This document shows positions 46,090 through 55,140 of a DNA stretch of 64,000 nt, one piece after another; the stretch's first letter is position 1; every line of letters begins with the position of its first letter. A model generated the notes under the pieces. The model was given only the letters and a program-made list of their open reading frames with translations, did no database searches and was not told the DNA's origin. The stretch spans positions 3,410,001 to 3,474,000 of the forward strand of contig NZ_CP071796.1 of assembly GCF_017498525.1 (NCBI RefSeq), written 5' to 3'. This DNA is from Ottowia testudinis (GTDB lineage: Bacteria > Pseudomonadota > Gammaproteobacteria > Burkholderiales > Burkholderiaceae_C). The position numbers were made by a program, and so were the translations under genes.

Positions 46090-47991
46090 GTGACCGATTC
46101 ACGCGCGCCGCGGCGCTTTCCCTTCGTTTCCGCCGCTGCCCTGACCTTGGTGCTGGCGTTGCCCGGTTGTGCTCTGCTTCCGGGCGAGCCGGCGAAAGAC
46201 GGCGACACACGCGCCCCGGCGACGGCCCGATCCGGCCAAGTGGGCGGCGCGGGCGATGCGCCGGCAGTCCGTGCCTTCGACATTCGCGTCGACACGGCGG
46301 ACAAGGATTTGCGCGAGCTGGTCGAACGCCACAGCGAATTGCAACGCTACCGCGCCGTCACCGACCTGGACGAGGCCGAGTTCGCGCGCCTGATGGCGCT
46401 CACCGAGCGCGACGTGCGCAACCTGCTGGGCACCGAGGGCTATTTCAGCCCCGACGTGCGCGTGCGGCGCGAGGGCGTGGCCGGGGGCAAGCCCACCCTA
46501 GTGATCGCCATCGAGGCCGGCGAGCCGACCAGGGTGGAGCGCGTGAACATCGAATTCGAGGGCGACATCGCCGCGTCGCCCGACGCGGCGGCGCAGCGCA
46601 CCGATATCGTCGATCAATGGAGCCTGGATGAAGGCCGCCGCTTCACACAAGACCGCTGGTCGAGCGCCAAGACCGGCGCGCTGCGCCGGTTGGTGGAGCG
46701 GCGCTATCCGCGCGGGCGCATCAGCTACAGCGTGGCCGACGTGAGCACGGCAGCGGCCACCGCCAAGCTGGGCGTGCGGCTGGACTCGGGCCCGCCCTTT
46801 CACCTGGGGCCGGCCGTGGTGCAGGGTGCCAAGCGCTACCCGCCCGAGCTGGCCGAGCGCCTGTCGTGGCTCAATCCCGGCGACATCTACGACCAGAAGA
46901 AGTTGGTCGATGCGCAGCAGCGGCTGGCCGGCAGTGGCTATTACGACTCGGCCTACATCAGCATCGACCCCGACGGCGATCCGGCGGCCGCGCCGGTGAA
47001 CTACACCGTGACCGAGGCCAAGCGCCACAAGGTGCAGGTGGGCCTGGGCTACAGCACCGACGGCGGCCCGCGCGTGTCGCTGGAGCACCGCGACAACACC
47101 GTATTCGGCAGCAGCTGGCGCGCCACCACCAAGCTGCACCTCGACCGCAAGGCACCCCTGTTGCAGACCGAGCTGACCGGCCTGCCCGATGCCAACGGCT
47201 GGCGCTGGGCTGGCCTGGCGCGCTACATGCGGCAGGACGACGGCGAGCTGTCCACCACCTCGCAGACGCTGCGCTTCGGCCGCATGAAGGCGGAAGAACG
47301 CTACGACCGCAACTTCTACCTGCAATACGATCGCGCCAGCGTCACCGGCTCGGCCACGCGCACCAGCGACGCCACCGACGCGCTGGTGGGCGACGGCGCC
47401 GCCATCAGCGCCAACTACGCCTGGACCGGGCGCTACTTCGACAGCCTGCCGGTGCCCTCGCGCGGTTACGGCCTCGGCGGCGAGATCGGCGCCGGCATGA
47501 CCACCGTGGGCGAGCGCAAGCCCTTCCTGCGCCTGCAAGGCCGCGCGCTCGGCATCGTGCCGGTGGCGGGTGGCGCCAGCCGGCTGGCGCTGCGCACCGA
47601 GCTGGGCGCCGTGCTGGCCAGCGACGCGGCGCGCCTGCCCTCCACCTACCTGTTTCGCACCGGCGGCGACACCAGCGTGCGCGGCTATGGCTACCGCCGC
47701 ATCGGTATCGATCTGGGCGACAACTTCGTCGGCCCCGGCCGCTACATGGCGGTGGGCAGCGTCGAATGGCAGCGGCCCATCCTGCAAGAGCGCTTTCCCG
47801 GTCTGTTGGAGCACACCCTGTTCGTCGACGTGGGCGGCGTGGCCAACCGCGTGGGCGACTTGCGCGCGCACTGGGGCGTGGGCACCGGCGTGCGCCTGAT
47901 CACGCCCGTGGGGCCGATGCAGCTGGACGTGGCCTATGGCCTGAAAACGAAGCAGTTCCGGCTGCACATGAGCGTGGGCTTCGTGTTTTGA
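46090..47991 (+). CDS. tamA: Translocation and assembly module outer-membrane protein TamA (Omp85 family)
   Basis: 633 residues. N-terminal signal with a lipobox-like LALPGC, then POTRA domains (RVERVNIEFEGDIAASPDAA; FHLGPAVVQGAKRYPPELAE; LNPGDIYDQKKLVDAQQRL) and a C-terminal 16-strand Omp85 barrel with FRTGGDTSVRGYGYRRIG and GSVEWQRPI, ending in Phe as outer-membrane proteins do. With TamB it inserts autotransporters and other barrels. GTG at 46090 was chosen because the -10 box and signal peptide both fit; ATG starts upstream lack these. Confidence 0.92.
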   Translation: MTDSRAPRRFPFVSAAALTLVLALPGCALLPGEPAKDGDTRAPATARSGQVGGAGDAPAVRAFDIRVDTADKDLRELVERHSELQRYRAVTDLDEAEFARLMALTERDVRNLLGTEGYFSPDVRVRREGVAGGKPTLVIAIEAGEPTRVERVNIEFEGDIAASPDAAAQRTDIVDQWSLDEGRRFTQDRWSSAKTGALRRLVERRYPRGRISYSVADVSTAAATAKLGVRLDSGPPFHLGPAVVQGAKRYPPELAERLSWLNPGDIYDQKKLVDAQQRLAGSGYYDSAYISIDPDGDPAAAPVNYTVTEAKRHKVQVGLGYSTDGGPRVSLEHRDNTVFGSSWRATTKLHLDRKAPLLQTELTGLPDANGWRWAGLARYMRQDDGELSTTSQTLRFGRMKAEERYDRNFYLQYDRASVTGSATRTSDATDALVGDGAAISANYAWTGRYFDSLPVPSRGYGLGGEIGAGMTTVGERKPFLRLQGRALGIVPVAGGASRLALRTELGAVLASDAARLPSTYLFRTGGDTSVRGYGYRRIGIDLGDNFVGPGRYMAVGSVEWQRPILQERFPGLLEHTLFVDVGGVANRVGDLRAHWGVGTGVRLITPVGPMQLDVAYGLKTKQFRLHMSVGFVF

Positions 47992-50900
47992 TGGTTCTGC
48001 CTGACCCGCTCCGCCCTGACGCGAATACTACTGATTCGATAGCTGCCCGCGCAAGATCAGCAAGCGCAGAAGGCCCATTTGATGCTGAAACCGCGGCGCC
48101 CGCCACGCGCCGGCGCCGCGTCGCGCGCTTTGTGGGCTGGTCGCTGGCCGGCCTGCTGGCGCTGCTGCTGCTGGCGCTGGGCGGCGTGTGGGTGTGGACG
48201 GGCACCGACGGCTCGCTGGCCACCGCGCTGCGCTGGGCCGGCGCGCAGCAGCCGCTGGTGACCGACGAAGTCACCGGCAGCGTGCGCGGCGGCGGCAAGG
48301 TGCGCCGCCTGGTGTGGGAAAAAGAAGGCCTGCGCGTGGAAGTGCACGACGCCGAACTGCTGTGGACGCCCGCCGCCCTGCTGGGCCGCACGCTGCAGAT
48401 CGATCAGCTGGCGGCCAGCCGCATCGTCATCGACGACCGGCGCGCGCCCACCGAGCCGGCGGCCGGGCCGCCCGAGTCGTTTGCGCTGCCGCTCAACATC
48501 CGCGTGAAGGCGCTGCGCGCGGGCGAGCTGCGCTGGGCCGGGCCGCCGCCCTACACCCTGAGCGACGTCGCCGGCAGCTTCGACTACGACGGCGCCCGCC
48601 ACCTGCTGGCGCTGGACAGCGCGCGCATCGAAGGCGGCAGCTACCAGTTGCGCGCGGCCGCCACCGCGCATGCGCCGATCCGCGTCGACGTGGCGCTGGC
48701 CGGCGCATTGAGCGCCCCCGTGCCCGGCGCCGGTGCGCCCGTGCCGCTGACGCTGCAAGCCACGCTGCGCGGCCCGCTGACCGAGATGGCCGCGCAGGCC
48801 GACCTGCAAGCGGCGCCCGCCGCGCCGGGGGCATCGGCGCCCGCCATTCCCGCGCTGCCGCCGCTGGCGGGCTTTGCGCCGGCGCCCGCCGCAGCGGCCT
48901 CCGCCCCGCCGACGCCGGTGGCCGCCGCCAGCGCCCCGGCGGCCAGCGCCGACATCCCCGAAGCCCACGCCACCGCCCGCATCACCCCCTGGGCCGCACA
49001 GCCGCTGCCCGAGGCGCACGCCCGGCTGCGCGCGGTCGACCTGGGCGCCGTCTGGGCCGAGGCGCCGCGCACCCAGCTGAGCGGCCGGCTCGACATCGTG
49101 CCGCTGCCCGCCACCGGCGCGGCCGGCTGGGCCGTGGACGCCGACCTGGCCAACCGCGCCGCCGGCCCGTGGGACCAGCGCCAGCTGCCGGTCGAGCAGC
49201 TGCGCGCCGACGTCACCTGGCAGGACGGCGTGGCCACCGTGCGCGCGCTGAAGGCGCAAGTCGGCGGCGGCACGCTCGAATCCACCGGCCGCTGGGCCGG
49301 CGCGCCGGCCGCGCAGACGGGCAACGGCACCTGGCAGATCGATACCCGCATCGACGGCGTCAACCCCGCGCGGCTGCACACGCAAATGGCGGCCTTTCCG
49401 CTCGACGGCACCGCCACGGTAAGCGGCGAAGGCGCCGCCATCGACTTCGACATCGCGCTGCAAGGCCGCGCCCAGCGCGCCAGCGCCCCCGCGCGCCGCG
49501 GTGAATCGGCCGCCGAGGCCCTGGCGCGCGACTTGCGCGCGCTGCGCCTGCGCGACGCCAGCGCCACCGGCCGCTGGCTCGACGGCCTGCTGACGCTGAA
49601 CACGCTGCGCGTGCGCACCGACGACGCCCAGCTGGCCGGCAACGCCCGCCTGCGCCCCGCCGCCGACGCGCTGGGCGGCAGCGCCGACCTGACGCTGACC
49701 GCCCCCGGCGCCAGCGCCAGCGTGAAAGGCGAGCTGCAACCCACCACCGGCGCCGGCACGCTGCGCGCCAACATCGCTGACGCCGCGCGCGCCCTGGCCT
49801 GGGCGCAGAAGCTGCCCGGCGCCGATGCACTGGCCGGCGCCAGCGCGCGCGGCAGCGCCACGCTGGACGGCAGCTGGCGCGGCGGCTGGCGCGACCCCAC
49901 TGTCCAGGCCCGGCTGGCCGCGCCCTCGCTCGACTGGCTGGCGCCCGGCAGTGCCGCCGGCACGCCACCGCTGCAGGCGCGCGGGGTGGAAGTGACAGCC
50001 AACGGCCGGCTGGCGCAGGCGCAGTTGGCCGCCAGCGGCCGCGTGATGCAGGGCGAGCGCCAGCTTGATCTGCGCCTGGCCGCCAGCGGAGGACGCAGCA
50101 CACCCAACGCCACCCTGGCGGCGTCGGCATGGAAGTTCAGCCTGGGCCAACTGCAGGCGGGCGTGCGCGACCCGGCGCTGGGCGCCGGCACCTGGCAACT
50201 GGCCAGCCGCGGCGCGGTGCCGCTGCAGTGGTCGCCGGCGCAGGGCGGGCAGTTCGAAGCCGGCGCGGGCGAGTTGACCATCACCTCGCCCGCGCCCGTG
50301 TCGCAGGCGCTGGTGGCCTGGGGGCCGGCGCGCTGGCGCAGCGGCGAGCTGACCACCACCGGCCGCCTGACCGGCCTGCCCTTTCAATGGATGGAGCGCG
50401 TGGCGGGCCCGCAGCTGCAGGAGGCGGGCCTCACGGGCAACATCGTCTTCAACGGCGACTGGGACGCTAGCCTGGGCCGCGAGCTGCGCGTGGCCGCCAA
50501 CCTGGTGCGCGCCAGCGGCGACGTGACGGTGCTCGCCACCGACGCCGAAACCGGCGTGCAGTCGCGCGTGGCCGCCGGCCTGCGCGATGCGCGCCTGACG
50601 CTGCGCAGCGAAGGCCAGGCCCTGCACCTGAAGCTGGTGTGGGACAGCGAACGCGCCGGCAGCATCGACGGCCAGCTGCGCACCGAACTGGCCGCCACGC
50701 GCGATGCCGCCGGCGGCACCCACTGGTCGTGGCCCGAGGCCGCGCCGCTGCAGGGCCAGGTGCAGGCGCGGCTGCCGCAGATTTCGGCCTGGTCGGTGCT
50801 GGCGCCGCCGGGCTGGCGCCTGCGCGGCGCGCTGGCGGCCGACGCGCGCGTGGCCGGCACGCGCGCCGCGCCGCTGGTCAATGGCACCGTGTCGGCCGAC

Positions 50901-52148
50901 GATGTGGCGCTGCGCTCCATCGTCGATGGCCTGGAGTTCAAGGACGGCCGCCTGCGCGGGCGCCTGGACGGCACGCGGCTGCTGATCGACGAGTTCTCGC
51001 TGCAGGGCGCCGGCGACCAAGGCAGCGGCGGCAGCTTGCGCGCCAGTGGCGAGGCCGGCCTGGTCGACGGCCGCCCGCAGGCGCGGCTGGCCGCCACGCT
51101 GGACAAGCTGCGCGCCAGCGTGCGCGACGACCGGCAGGTCACCGTGTCGGGCAACGTGCAGGCTGCGCTGGACGGCCGCGCCCTCAGCGCCAACGGCCGC
51201 CTGCGCGTCGACCGCGCGTTGATCGTGCTGCCCGACGAAAACCGCCCCACCCTGGGCGACGACGTCATCGTGCGCGGGCCGGACGGCAAGATCATGTACG
51301 GCAAGGAAGGCCCCGGCGCCGTGGCCCGCCCCACCAGCGCCGCCGGCCAGCAGGCAGCGCAGCAGCAGGCCCGCAGCGACGCCGCGCGCGCCCGCACCGA
51401 GGCCAGCGTCAAAAGCGGCGACACCGCGCCGCTCACCGCCAAGGTCGACGTGCAGATCGACCTGGGCGAGGACTTCCGCCTGAAGGGTATGGGCATCGAC
51501 ACGCGGCTGGCCGGCGTGCTGACGCTCACCGGCAACGGCCCGCTGACCGAGCTGCCCAGCCTGCGCGGGCGCGTGCAGACCGTGGGCGGCACCTTCCGCG
51601 CCTATGGGCAGCAGCTCATCATCCAGCGCGGCCACATCACTTTCGCCGGGCAGATCAGCAACCCGACCCTCGACATCATCGCCCTGCGTCCCAACTACAC
51701 CAGCGACCAGCGCGCCGGCGTGCAGGTCATGGGCACCGCGCTGCTGCCGCGCGTGCGCCTGTATTCCGAACCCGCGCTGCCCGACAACCAGACCCTGGCC
51801 TGGCTGCTGCTGGGCCGCCCCGCGCCCGACACCGGCGCCGAAGCCGCCATGCTGCAGACCGCCGCCCTGGCCCTGCTGGGCGGGCGCGAGGGGCGCGGGC
51901 TGGCGTCGCGCTTCGGTCTGGACGAACTCAGCTTCAGCGGCGGCGCCGGCGAGGGCGGCGTGGCCGACGCCAGCGTCACCCTGGGCAAGCGCCTGTCCGA
52001 CAAGCTGTACGCCGCCTACGAACACAGCCTGGCCGGCACCGGCGGCACGCTGATGATCTTCTACGAGCTGTCGCGCCGCTGGACGCTGCGCGGCCAGGCA
52101 GGGCAGAACCAGGCCGTTGACTTGATCTACCGCCTGTCGTTCGACTGA
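47991..52148 (+). CDS. tamB: Translocation and assembly module inner-membrane protein TamB
   Basis: 1385 residues. One N-terminal membrane anchor (about 46-68), a very long beta-rich periplasmic groove domain with AsmA-like repeats, and the C-terminal DUF490/TamB block (RGRVQTVGGTFRAYGQQLII, QISNPTLDIIALRPN, LPDNQTLAWLLLGR), ending DLIYRLSFD. Spans the periplasm to carry lipids or nascent outer-membrane proteins to TamA. The start overlaps the tamA stop (TGATG). N-terminal residues TTDSIAARARSASAEG come from a repeat copy. Confidence 0.94.
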   Translation: MVLPDPLRPDANTTDSIAARARSASAEGPFDAETAAPATRRRRVARFVGWSLAGLLALLLLALGGVWVWTGTDGSLATALRWAGAQQPLVTDEVTGSVRGGGKVRRLVWEKEGLRVEVHDAELLWTPAALLGRTLQIDQLAASRIVIDDRRAPTEPAAGPPESFALPLNIRVKALRAGELRWAGPPPYTLSDVAGSFDYDGARHLLALDSARIEGGSYQLRAAATAHAPIRVDVALAGALSAPVPGAGAPVPLTLQATLRGPLTEMAAQADLQAAPAAPGASAPAIPALPPLAGFAPAPAAAASAPPTPVAAASAPAASADIPEAHATARITPWAAQPLPEAHARLRAVDLGAVWAEAPRTQLSGRLDIVPLPATGAAGWAVDADLANRAAGPWDQRQLPVEQLRADVTWQDGVATVRALKAQVGGGTLESTGRWAGAPAAQTGNGTWQIDTRIDGVNPARLHTQMAAFPLDGTATVSGEGAAIDFDIALQGRAQRASAPARRGESAAEALARDLRALRLRDASATGRWLDGLLTLNTLRVRTDDAQLAGNARLRPAADALGGSADLTLTAPGASASVKGELQPTTGAGTLRANIADAARALAWAQKLPGADALAGASARGSATLDGSWRGGWRDPTVQARLAAPSLDWLAPGSAAGTPPLQARGVEVTANGRLAQAQLAASGRVMQGERQLDLRLAASGGRSTPNATLAASAWKFSLGQLQAGVRDPALGAGTWQLASRGAVPLQWSPAQGGQFEAGAGELTITSPAPVSQALVAWGPARWRSGELTTTGRLTGLPFQWMERVAGPQLQEAGLTGNIVFNGDWDASLGRELRVAANLVRASGDVTVLATDAETGVQSRVAAGLRDARLTLRSEGQALHLKLVWDSERAGSIDGQLRTELAATRDAAGGTHWSWPEAAPLQGQVQARLPQISAWSVLAPPGWRLRGALAADARVAGTRAAPLVNGTVSADDVALRSIVDGLEFKDGRLRGRLDGTRLLIDEFSLQGAGDQGSGGSLRASGEAGLVDGRPQARLAATLDKLRASVRDDRQVTVSGNVQAALDGRALSANGRLRVDRALIVLPDENRPTLGDDVIVRGPDGKIMYGKEGPGAVARPTSAAGQQAAQQQARSDAARARTEASVKSGDTAPLTAKVDVQIDLGEDFRLKGMGIDTRLAGVLTLTGNGPLTELPSLRGRVQTVGGTFRAYGQQLIIQRGHITFAGQISNPTLDIIALRPNYTSDQRAGVQVMGTALLPRVRLYSEPALPDNQTLAWLLLGRPAPDTGAEAAMLQTAALALLGGREGRGLASRFGLDELSFSGGAGEGGVADASVTLGKRLSDKLYAAYEHSLAGTGGTLMIFYELSRRWTLRGQAGQNQAVDLIYRLSFD
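48021..48070 (-). repeat. Dispersed repeat copy R15, inside the 5' end of tamB
   Basis: ATACTACTGATTCGATAGCT followed by GCCCGCGCAAGATCAGCAAGCGC. Translated in the cytoplasmic N-terminus of TamB. Confidence 0.75.
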
Positions 52149-52174
52149 CGCTCGCGCCACCCCCCGATACAATC
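52146..52174 (+). promoter_or_regulatory. Promoter of tRNA-Arg(CCU)
   Basis: -35 CTGACG (52146-52151), 17 bp, -10 TACAAT (52169-52174), 15 bp before the mature tRNA. The -35 overlaps the tamB stop. Confidence 0.75.
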
Positions 52175-52189
52175 GCGCCACCCACCTTG

Positions 52190-52264
52190 CCGCCGTAGTT
52201 CAATGGATAGAACGGGCGCCTCCTAAGCGCCAGATACAGGTTCGATTCCTGTCGGTGGTACCAC
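52190..52264 (+). tRNA. tRNA-Arg, anticodon CCU
   Basis: The 75-base cloverleaf includes encoded CCA. Acceptor stem GCCGCCG/CGGTGGT (two G-U pairs), D arm GTTC/GAAC, anticodon stem GGCGC/GCGCC with loop CTCCTAA giving anticodon CCU, T arm CAGG..TTCGATT..CCTG. Reads AGG codons. Confidence 0.97.
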
Positions 52265-52284
52265 CTTTTCCGCCAGAGGTCCGC

Positions 52285-52587
52285 ATGCGCACTGTGCTTC
52301 TTGCTCTTGGTTTTGCAGCATGCGTGGGCGCCCTGGGGGCCGGTTGCGCGGCCACCAGCGCCGGGCCGGTGGCGGGGTTTGATGGCTCGTGGACGATCAG
52401 CAAGCGCGGCTTGGTGGTGAAGCAGGCCGAAACGCTGACCCAGGCCGCCGTGCGCGAAGCCACCGCCTTCTGCGCCGCCGAGGGCAAGCAGTTCCGCCAG
52501 ATCGACCTGAAGGAAAGCCCGGCCGGCACCCTGTCGCCGCAAGCCGAAAGTGCCCTCACCTTCGGCTGCGATCCGGTAGTCAAATAA
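52285..52587 (+). CDS. Small lipoprotein-like protein of unknown function
   Basis: 100 residues. The signal (MRTVLLALGFAACVGALGAGC) has a lipobox-like GAGC. The mature part contains two more Cys (FCAAEG and FGCDP) and no recognised domain. The start at 52285 was chosen because it gives a proper signal peptide. It lies just downstream of the tRNA gene. Confidence 0.75.
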   Translation: MRTVLLALGFAACVGALGAGCAATSAGPVAGFDGSWTISKRGLVVKQAETLTQAAVREATAFCAAEGKQFRQIDLKESPAGTLSPQAESALTFGCDPVVK

Positions 52588-52588
52588 C

Positions 52589-52640
52589 TTCGATTTTTAT
52601 AGCTAAAGACGCAGGATAAACGTGGACAAGCGCCACTTTT
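52589..52640 (-). repeat. Dispersed repeat, copy R16 (diverged)
   Basis: CTTCGATTTTTATAGCTAAA, GACGCAGG, then TAAACGTGGACAAGCGCCACTTTTTC. Order is conserved but the first arm is degraded. It occupies part of the 255-bp gap between the lipoprotein and gspF; no other feature is seen there. Confidence 0.6.
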
Positions 52641-52842
52641 TCTTGATTTTTTTGCTGCTCAAGCCGGGCTGACCCCGCGCACAGCCACCCTCTGCATCCG
52701 CACGATGGCGCTCGCGCCGCGCGCAAAAAACCATGGCCGCCAAGCGGCGCTTGGCCTGCCGTCGCTGCGGACGGACTGCACGACCACGGCCAGCCGCTAC
52801 CATTGGTGGCTTCGCGCCGTCTGGCGCGCCTTCGTGTCCCCC

Positions 52843-54063
52843 GTGCCCGCCTACACCTTCGAAGCCCTGCAAGCCGACGGCAAATCCCGCAAGGGCGTGA
52901 TCGAGGCCGATACCGCCAAGGCCGCGCGCGCCCTGCTGCGCGGCCAGGCGCTGGTGCCGCTGGCCGTGGAGCCGGTGGCGGGCGGCGCGGGCGGCTCCGC
53001 AATGTCGCGGCCCATTGGCGGTGGCCGCGCCTTCAACAGCACGCACCTGGCCATCTGGACGCGCCAGCTCGCCGGCCTGGTCGGCTCGGGCCTGCCGCTG
53101 GAGCGCTCGCTCACCGCGCTGGCCGATGAATCGGAAGACGAGCGCCAGCGCAACCTGATCGCCAACCTGCGCGCCGAGGTCAACGCCGGCTCGCCGCTGG
53201 CCAAGGCCATGGCGCAGCACCCGCGCGAATTCAGCCCCGTCTACACCGCCGTCATCGCCGCTGGCGAGCAAGGCGGCCACCTGGGGCAGGTGCTGGAGCG
53301 CCTGGCCGACGACTTGGAAGAGCGCCAGGCGCTCAAAGCCAAGCTGATCGGCGCAGCGCTGTACCCGGCCATCGTCACGCTGGTGGCGATCGTGATCGTG
53401 ATCTTTCTCGTCAGCTACGTGGTGCCCCAGGTGGCCACGGTGTTTGCCGGCACCAAGCGTGCGCTGCCGTGGCTGACGGTGGCCATGCTGGCGCTGTCGG
53501 ACTTTGTGCGCGGCTACGGCTGGTGGCTGCTGGGAACTATTATTTTGATAGCTGCCGCCGTACGGTCGGCGCTGAGAAACCCCGTTTTTCTTCAAAAGTT
53601 CGATGCCGCGTGGCTGCGCCTGCCGCTGGTTGGCCGGCTGGCGCGCGGCTACAACGCGGCGCGCTTTGCCGGCACGCTGGCCATGCTGGCCGGCGCCGGC
53701 GTGCCGATTCTGCGCAGCCTGCAAGCGGCCGCCGAAACGCTGAACAACACCGCCCTGCGGGCCGATGCCGAAGACGCGCTGGTGATGGTGCGCGAAGGCG
53801 CGCCGCTGGCCAGCGCGCTGGCGCAGAAAAAGCGCTTTCCCGGCCTGCTGGCCATGTTCGCCCGCTTGGGCGAACAGACGGGCCAATTGCCCCTGATGCT
53901 GCAACGCGCCGCCAATCAACTCTCAGCCGAGGTGCAGCGCCGCGCCATGGCCCTGGCCACCATCCTGGAGCCGCTGCTGATCGTGGTGATGGGCGTGGTG
54001 GTGATGCTGATCGTGCTGGCGGTGATGCTGCCGATCATTCAGCTCAACCAGTGGGTGAAGTAG
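52843..54063 (+). CDS. gspF: Type II secretion inner-membrane protein GspF / PilC-like
   Basis: 406 residues with two GspF domains, each with a conserved helical bundle and membrane helices (LIGAALYPAIVTLVAIVIVIFL; later LEPLLIVVMGVVVMLIVLAVML). Landmarks: AIWTRQLAGLVGSGLPLERSL and ARFAGTLAMLAGAGVPILRSL. It is an isolated GspF; no other secretion genes are in the window. The GTG at 52843 gives VPAYTFEALQADGKSRKG, the usual N-terminus; GTG 52834 is an alternative. The middle helix segment GTIILIAAAVRSALRN coincides with a repeat-like sequence. Confidence 0.92.
   Translation: MPAYTFEALQADGKSRKGVIEADTAKAARALLRGQALVPLAVEPVAGGAGGSAMSRPIGGGRAFNSTHLAIWTRQLAGLVGSGLPLERSLTALADESEDERQRNLIANLRAEVNAGSPLAKAMAQHPREFSPVYTAVIAAGEQGGHLGQVLERLADDLEERQALKAKLIGAALYPAIVTLVAIVIVIFLVSYVVPQVATVFAGTKRALPWLTVAMLALSDFVRGYGWWLLGTIILIAAAVRSALRNPVFLQKFDAAWLRLPLVGRLARGYNAARFAGTLAMLAGAGVPILRSLQAAAETLNNTALRADAEDALVMVREGAPLASALAQKKRFPGLLAMFARLGEQTGQLPLMLQRAANQLSAEVQRRAMALATILEPLLIVVMGVVVMLIVLAVMLPIIQLNQWVK
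53536..53580 (-). repeat. Repeat-like segment R17 inside gspF
   Basis: ACTATTATTTTGATAGCTGC then CGCCGTACGGTCGGCGC: the AT-rich head and GATAGCTGC core are intact, the arms are diverged. Low certainty that it is a true copy. Confidence 0.45.
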
Positions 54064-54091
54064 CGCGGGCGGCCTGCCCGCGCGGCCGCCG

Positions 54092-54184
54092 GTAGGTGGG
54101 TGTTGAGCGCAGCGAAACCCAATAGGAGCGGTTATTTGCGAGCCGCCGAGTGTTGGGGTTCGCTGACGCTCACCGCCAACCTAC
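54092..54184. repeat. Inverted repeat (GTAGGT..TTGAGCGCAGCGAAACCCAA type)
   Basis: GTAGGTGGGTGTTGAGCGCA..GAAACCCAATA (54092-54125) faces TGTTGGGGTTCGCTGACGCT..CCTAC (54151-54184) with mismatches. This is a small non-autonomous element type common in proteobacteria, between gspF and the next gene. Confidence 0.75.
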
Positions 54185-54309
54185 GCCAGTCAATCATCGA
54201 GCGTGAGGGTGAGTCGAAATGTCCCGTTCACGTGCAAAAGCATTCACCGTTTTGTCACAAAACCGAAGCACAGTCGCCATCAAGCTGACCCACACCTGAA
54301 AGGCTGGCC

Positions 54310-54924
54310 ATGGCCATTGATCGCAGCGCATTTCCGCTGGATGCGCGTATCCAGCTCCTGTCAGACGCGGGCGAGTTGCGCATCACGGGCCGCGACGGCC
54401 GCGACCGCGCCTGGGCGCAAGGCGAGCGCGACTGGAGCCAGGAAACGCTGAACGTCTACGCCGACCGCGGCACGCGCCAGTTGCTGTTCAGCATCAGCGG
54501 CGCCAACCGTTCGCACCGCGAGACCGAGGAAGAGATCAGCGGCGCAGATGGCCGGATGCTGGGCACCTTCATCTACCGCACCGCCAGTGCGCTCACCAAG
54601 GCACGCTTCGACGTGTTCAGCGGCGCACGCGACAAGCGCACGCTGCGCTTCGTGATCGAAGAGCGCAGCGCCCTGCTGCGCTGGGTGCGCAATTTGTCGG
54701 AAGACCAGCCCTGGCTGGATTTTCTGCAAGGCTTCGTGCTGAACCCGACCTACGACATGCGGCTGGCCAGTGGCGGCAGCACCATCGCCCGCATCAAGAA
54801 GATGCCCTCGACCCTGGAAACGCATTTCCGCATCGAGTTGACGGGCGTGATTCCGAAAGCTGATCACGACTTGGCGCTGGCCGCCCTGATCAACGCCATC
54901 GCGCACGAAAGCGCCAGCGACTGA
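54310..54924 (+). CDS. Uncharacterised soluble protein upstream of the retron
   Basis: 204 residues, mixed alpha/beta, no signal peptide. A repeated beta-strand pattern (NVYADRGTRQLLFSISG, GADGRMLGTFIYRTASAL, HFRIELTGVIP) recalls LURP-one/scramblase-like folds, but this is a weak resemblance. It ends 31 bp before the retron RNA. Codon use is like the chromosome. Whether it belongs to the retron is unknown. Confidence 0.65.
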   Translation: MAIDRSAFPLDARIQLLSDAGELRITGRDGRDRAWAQGERDWSQETLNVYADRGTRQLLFSISGANRSHRETEEEISGADGRMLGTFIYRTASALTKARFDVFSGARDKRTLRFVIEERSALLRWVRNLSEDQPWLDFLQGFVLNPTYDMRLASGGSTIARIKKMPSTLETHFRIELTGVIPKADHDLALAALINAIAHESASD

Positions 54925-54943
54925 ACAGCCCCGCGCCGCCGCC

Positions 54944-54949
54944 CATAAT
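54944..54949 (+). promoter_or_regulatory. Probable -10 box of the retron RNA
   Basis: CATAAT with transcription expected to begin about 7 bases downstream, i.e. at 54956, exactly at the first base of the a1 arm. A -35 is weak (CTGAAC at 54921). Confidence 0.6.
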
Positions 54950-54955
54950 GCGGCT

Positions 54956-55120
54956 GGCCCCGGCGCTTCAAGAACCATCGAGAACGCGTTTTTGCGTTTT
55001 TCGGGCCGTGGGGCATCCCCACGGCAAGTTATCTTGTGTGCGCATTCCGGCGCGCGATCGGCCTTGCGCTGCCACGCAAACATGATCGCGCACGACCGGC
55101 TGGTTGAAGCGCCGCGGGCC
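54956..55120 (+). ncRNA. Retron msr-msd RNA
   Basis: a1 GGCCC-CGGCGCTTCAA (54956-54971) pairs with a2 TTGAAGCGCCG-C-GGGCC (55104-55120): 16 pairs with one bulged C. Inside, in order: hairpin AACGC/GCGTT (54983-54998); perfect 9-bp hairpin GCCGTGGGG-CAT-CCCCACGGC (55005-55025); and a long msd-like hairpin with CCGG/CCGG (55047-55050, 55096-55099), GCGCGATC/GATCGCGC (55052-55059, 55084-55091) and TTGCG/CGCAA (55064-55079). G54972 right after a1 is the expected branching guanosine. It lies 20 bp before the reverse-transcriptase gene. Boundaries of the DNA part are inferred. Confidence 0.85.
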
Positions 55121-55140
55121 ATCCTCTTCTACCCTGAAGC

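Noticed and set aside
46866-47990. Long in-frame extension upstream of tamB overlapping tamA
   Set aside because: tamA reads in another frame with clear Omp85 features; the ATG at 47991 overlaps the tamA stop in the usual TGATG way.
48057-52181. A 1374-codon open frame on the minus strand opposite tamB
   Set aside because: Shadow of a GC-rich gene: rich in Arg/Gln/Ala/Gly without domains, while the plus-strand frame matches TamB throughout.
52190-54956. tRNA-Arg as integration site of a genomic island carrying the retron
   Set aside because: No direct repeat of the tRNA 3' end was seen downstream and no integrase gene is present; genes between look chromosomal.
55005-55025. The 9-bp GC hairpin before the RT read as a terminator
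   Set aside because: It lacks a following T-run and lies within the a1/a2-closed RNA; better explained as an msr stem-loop.
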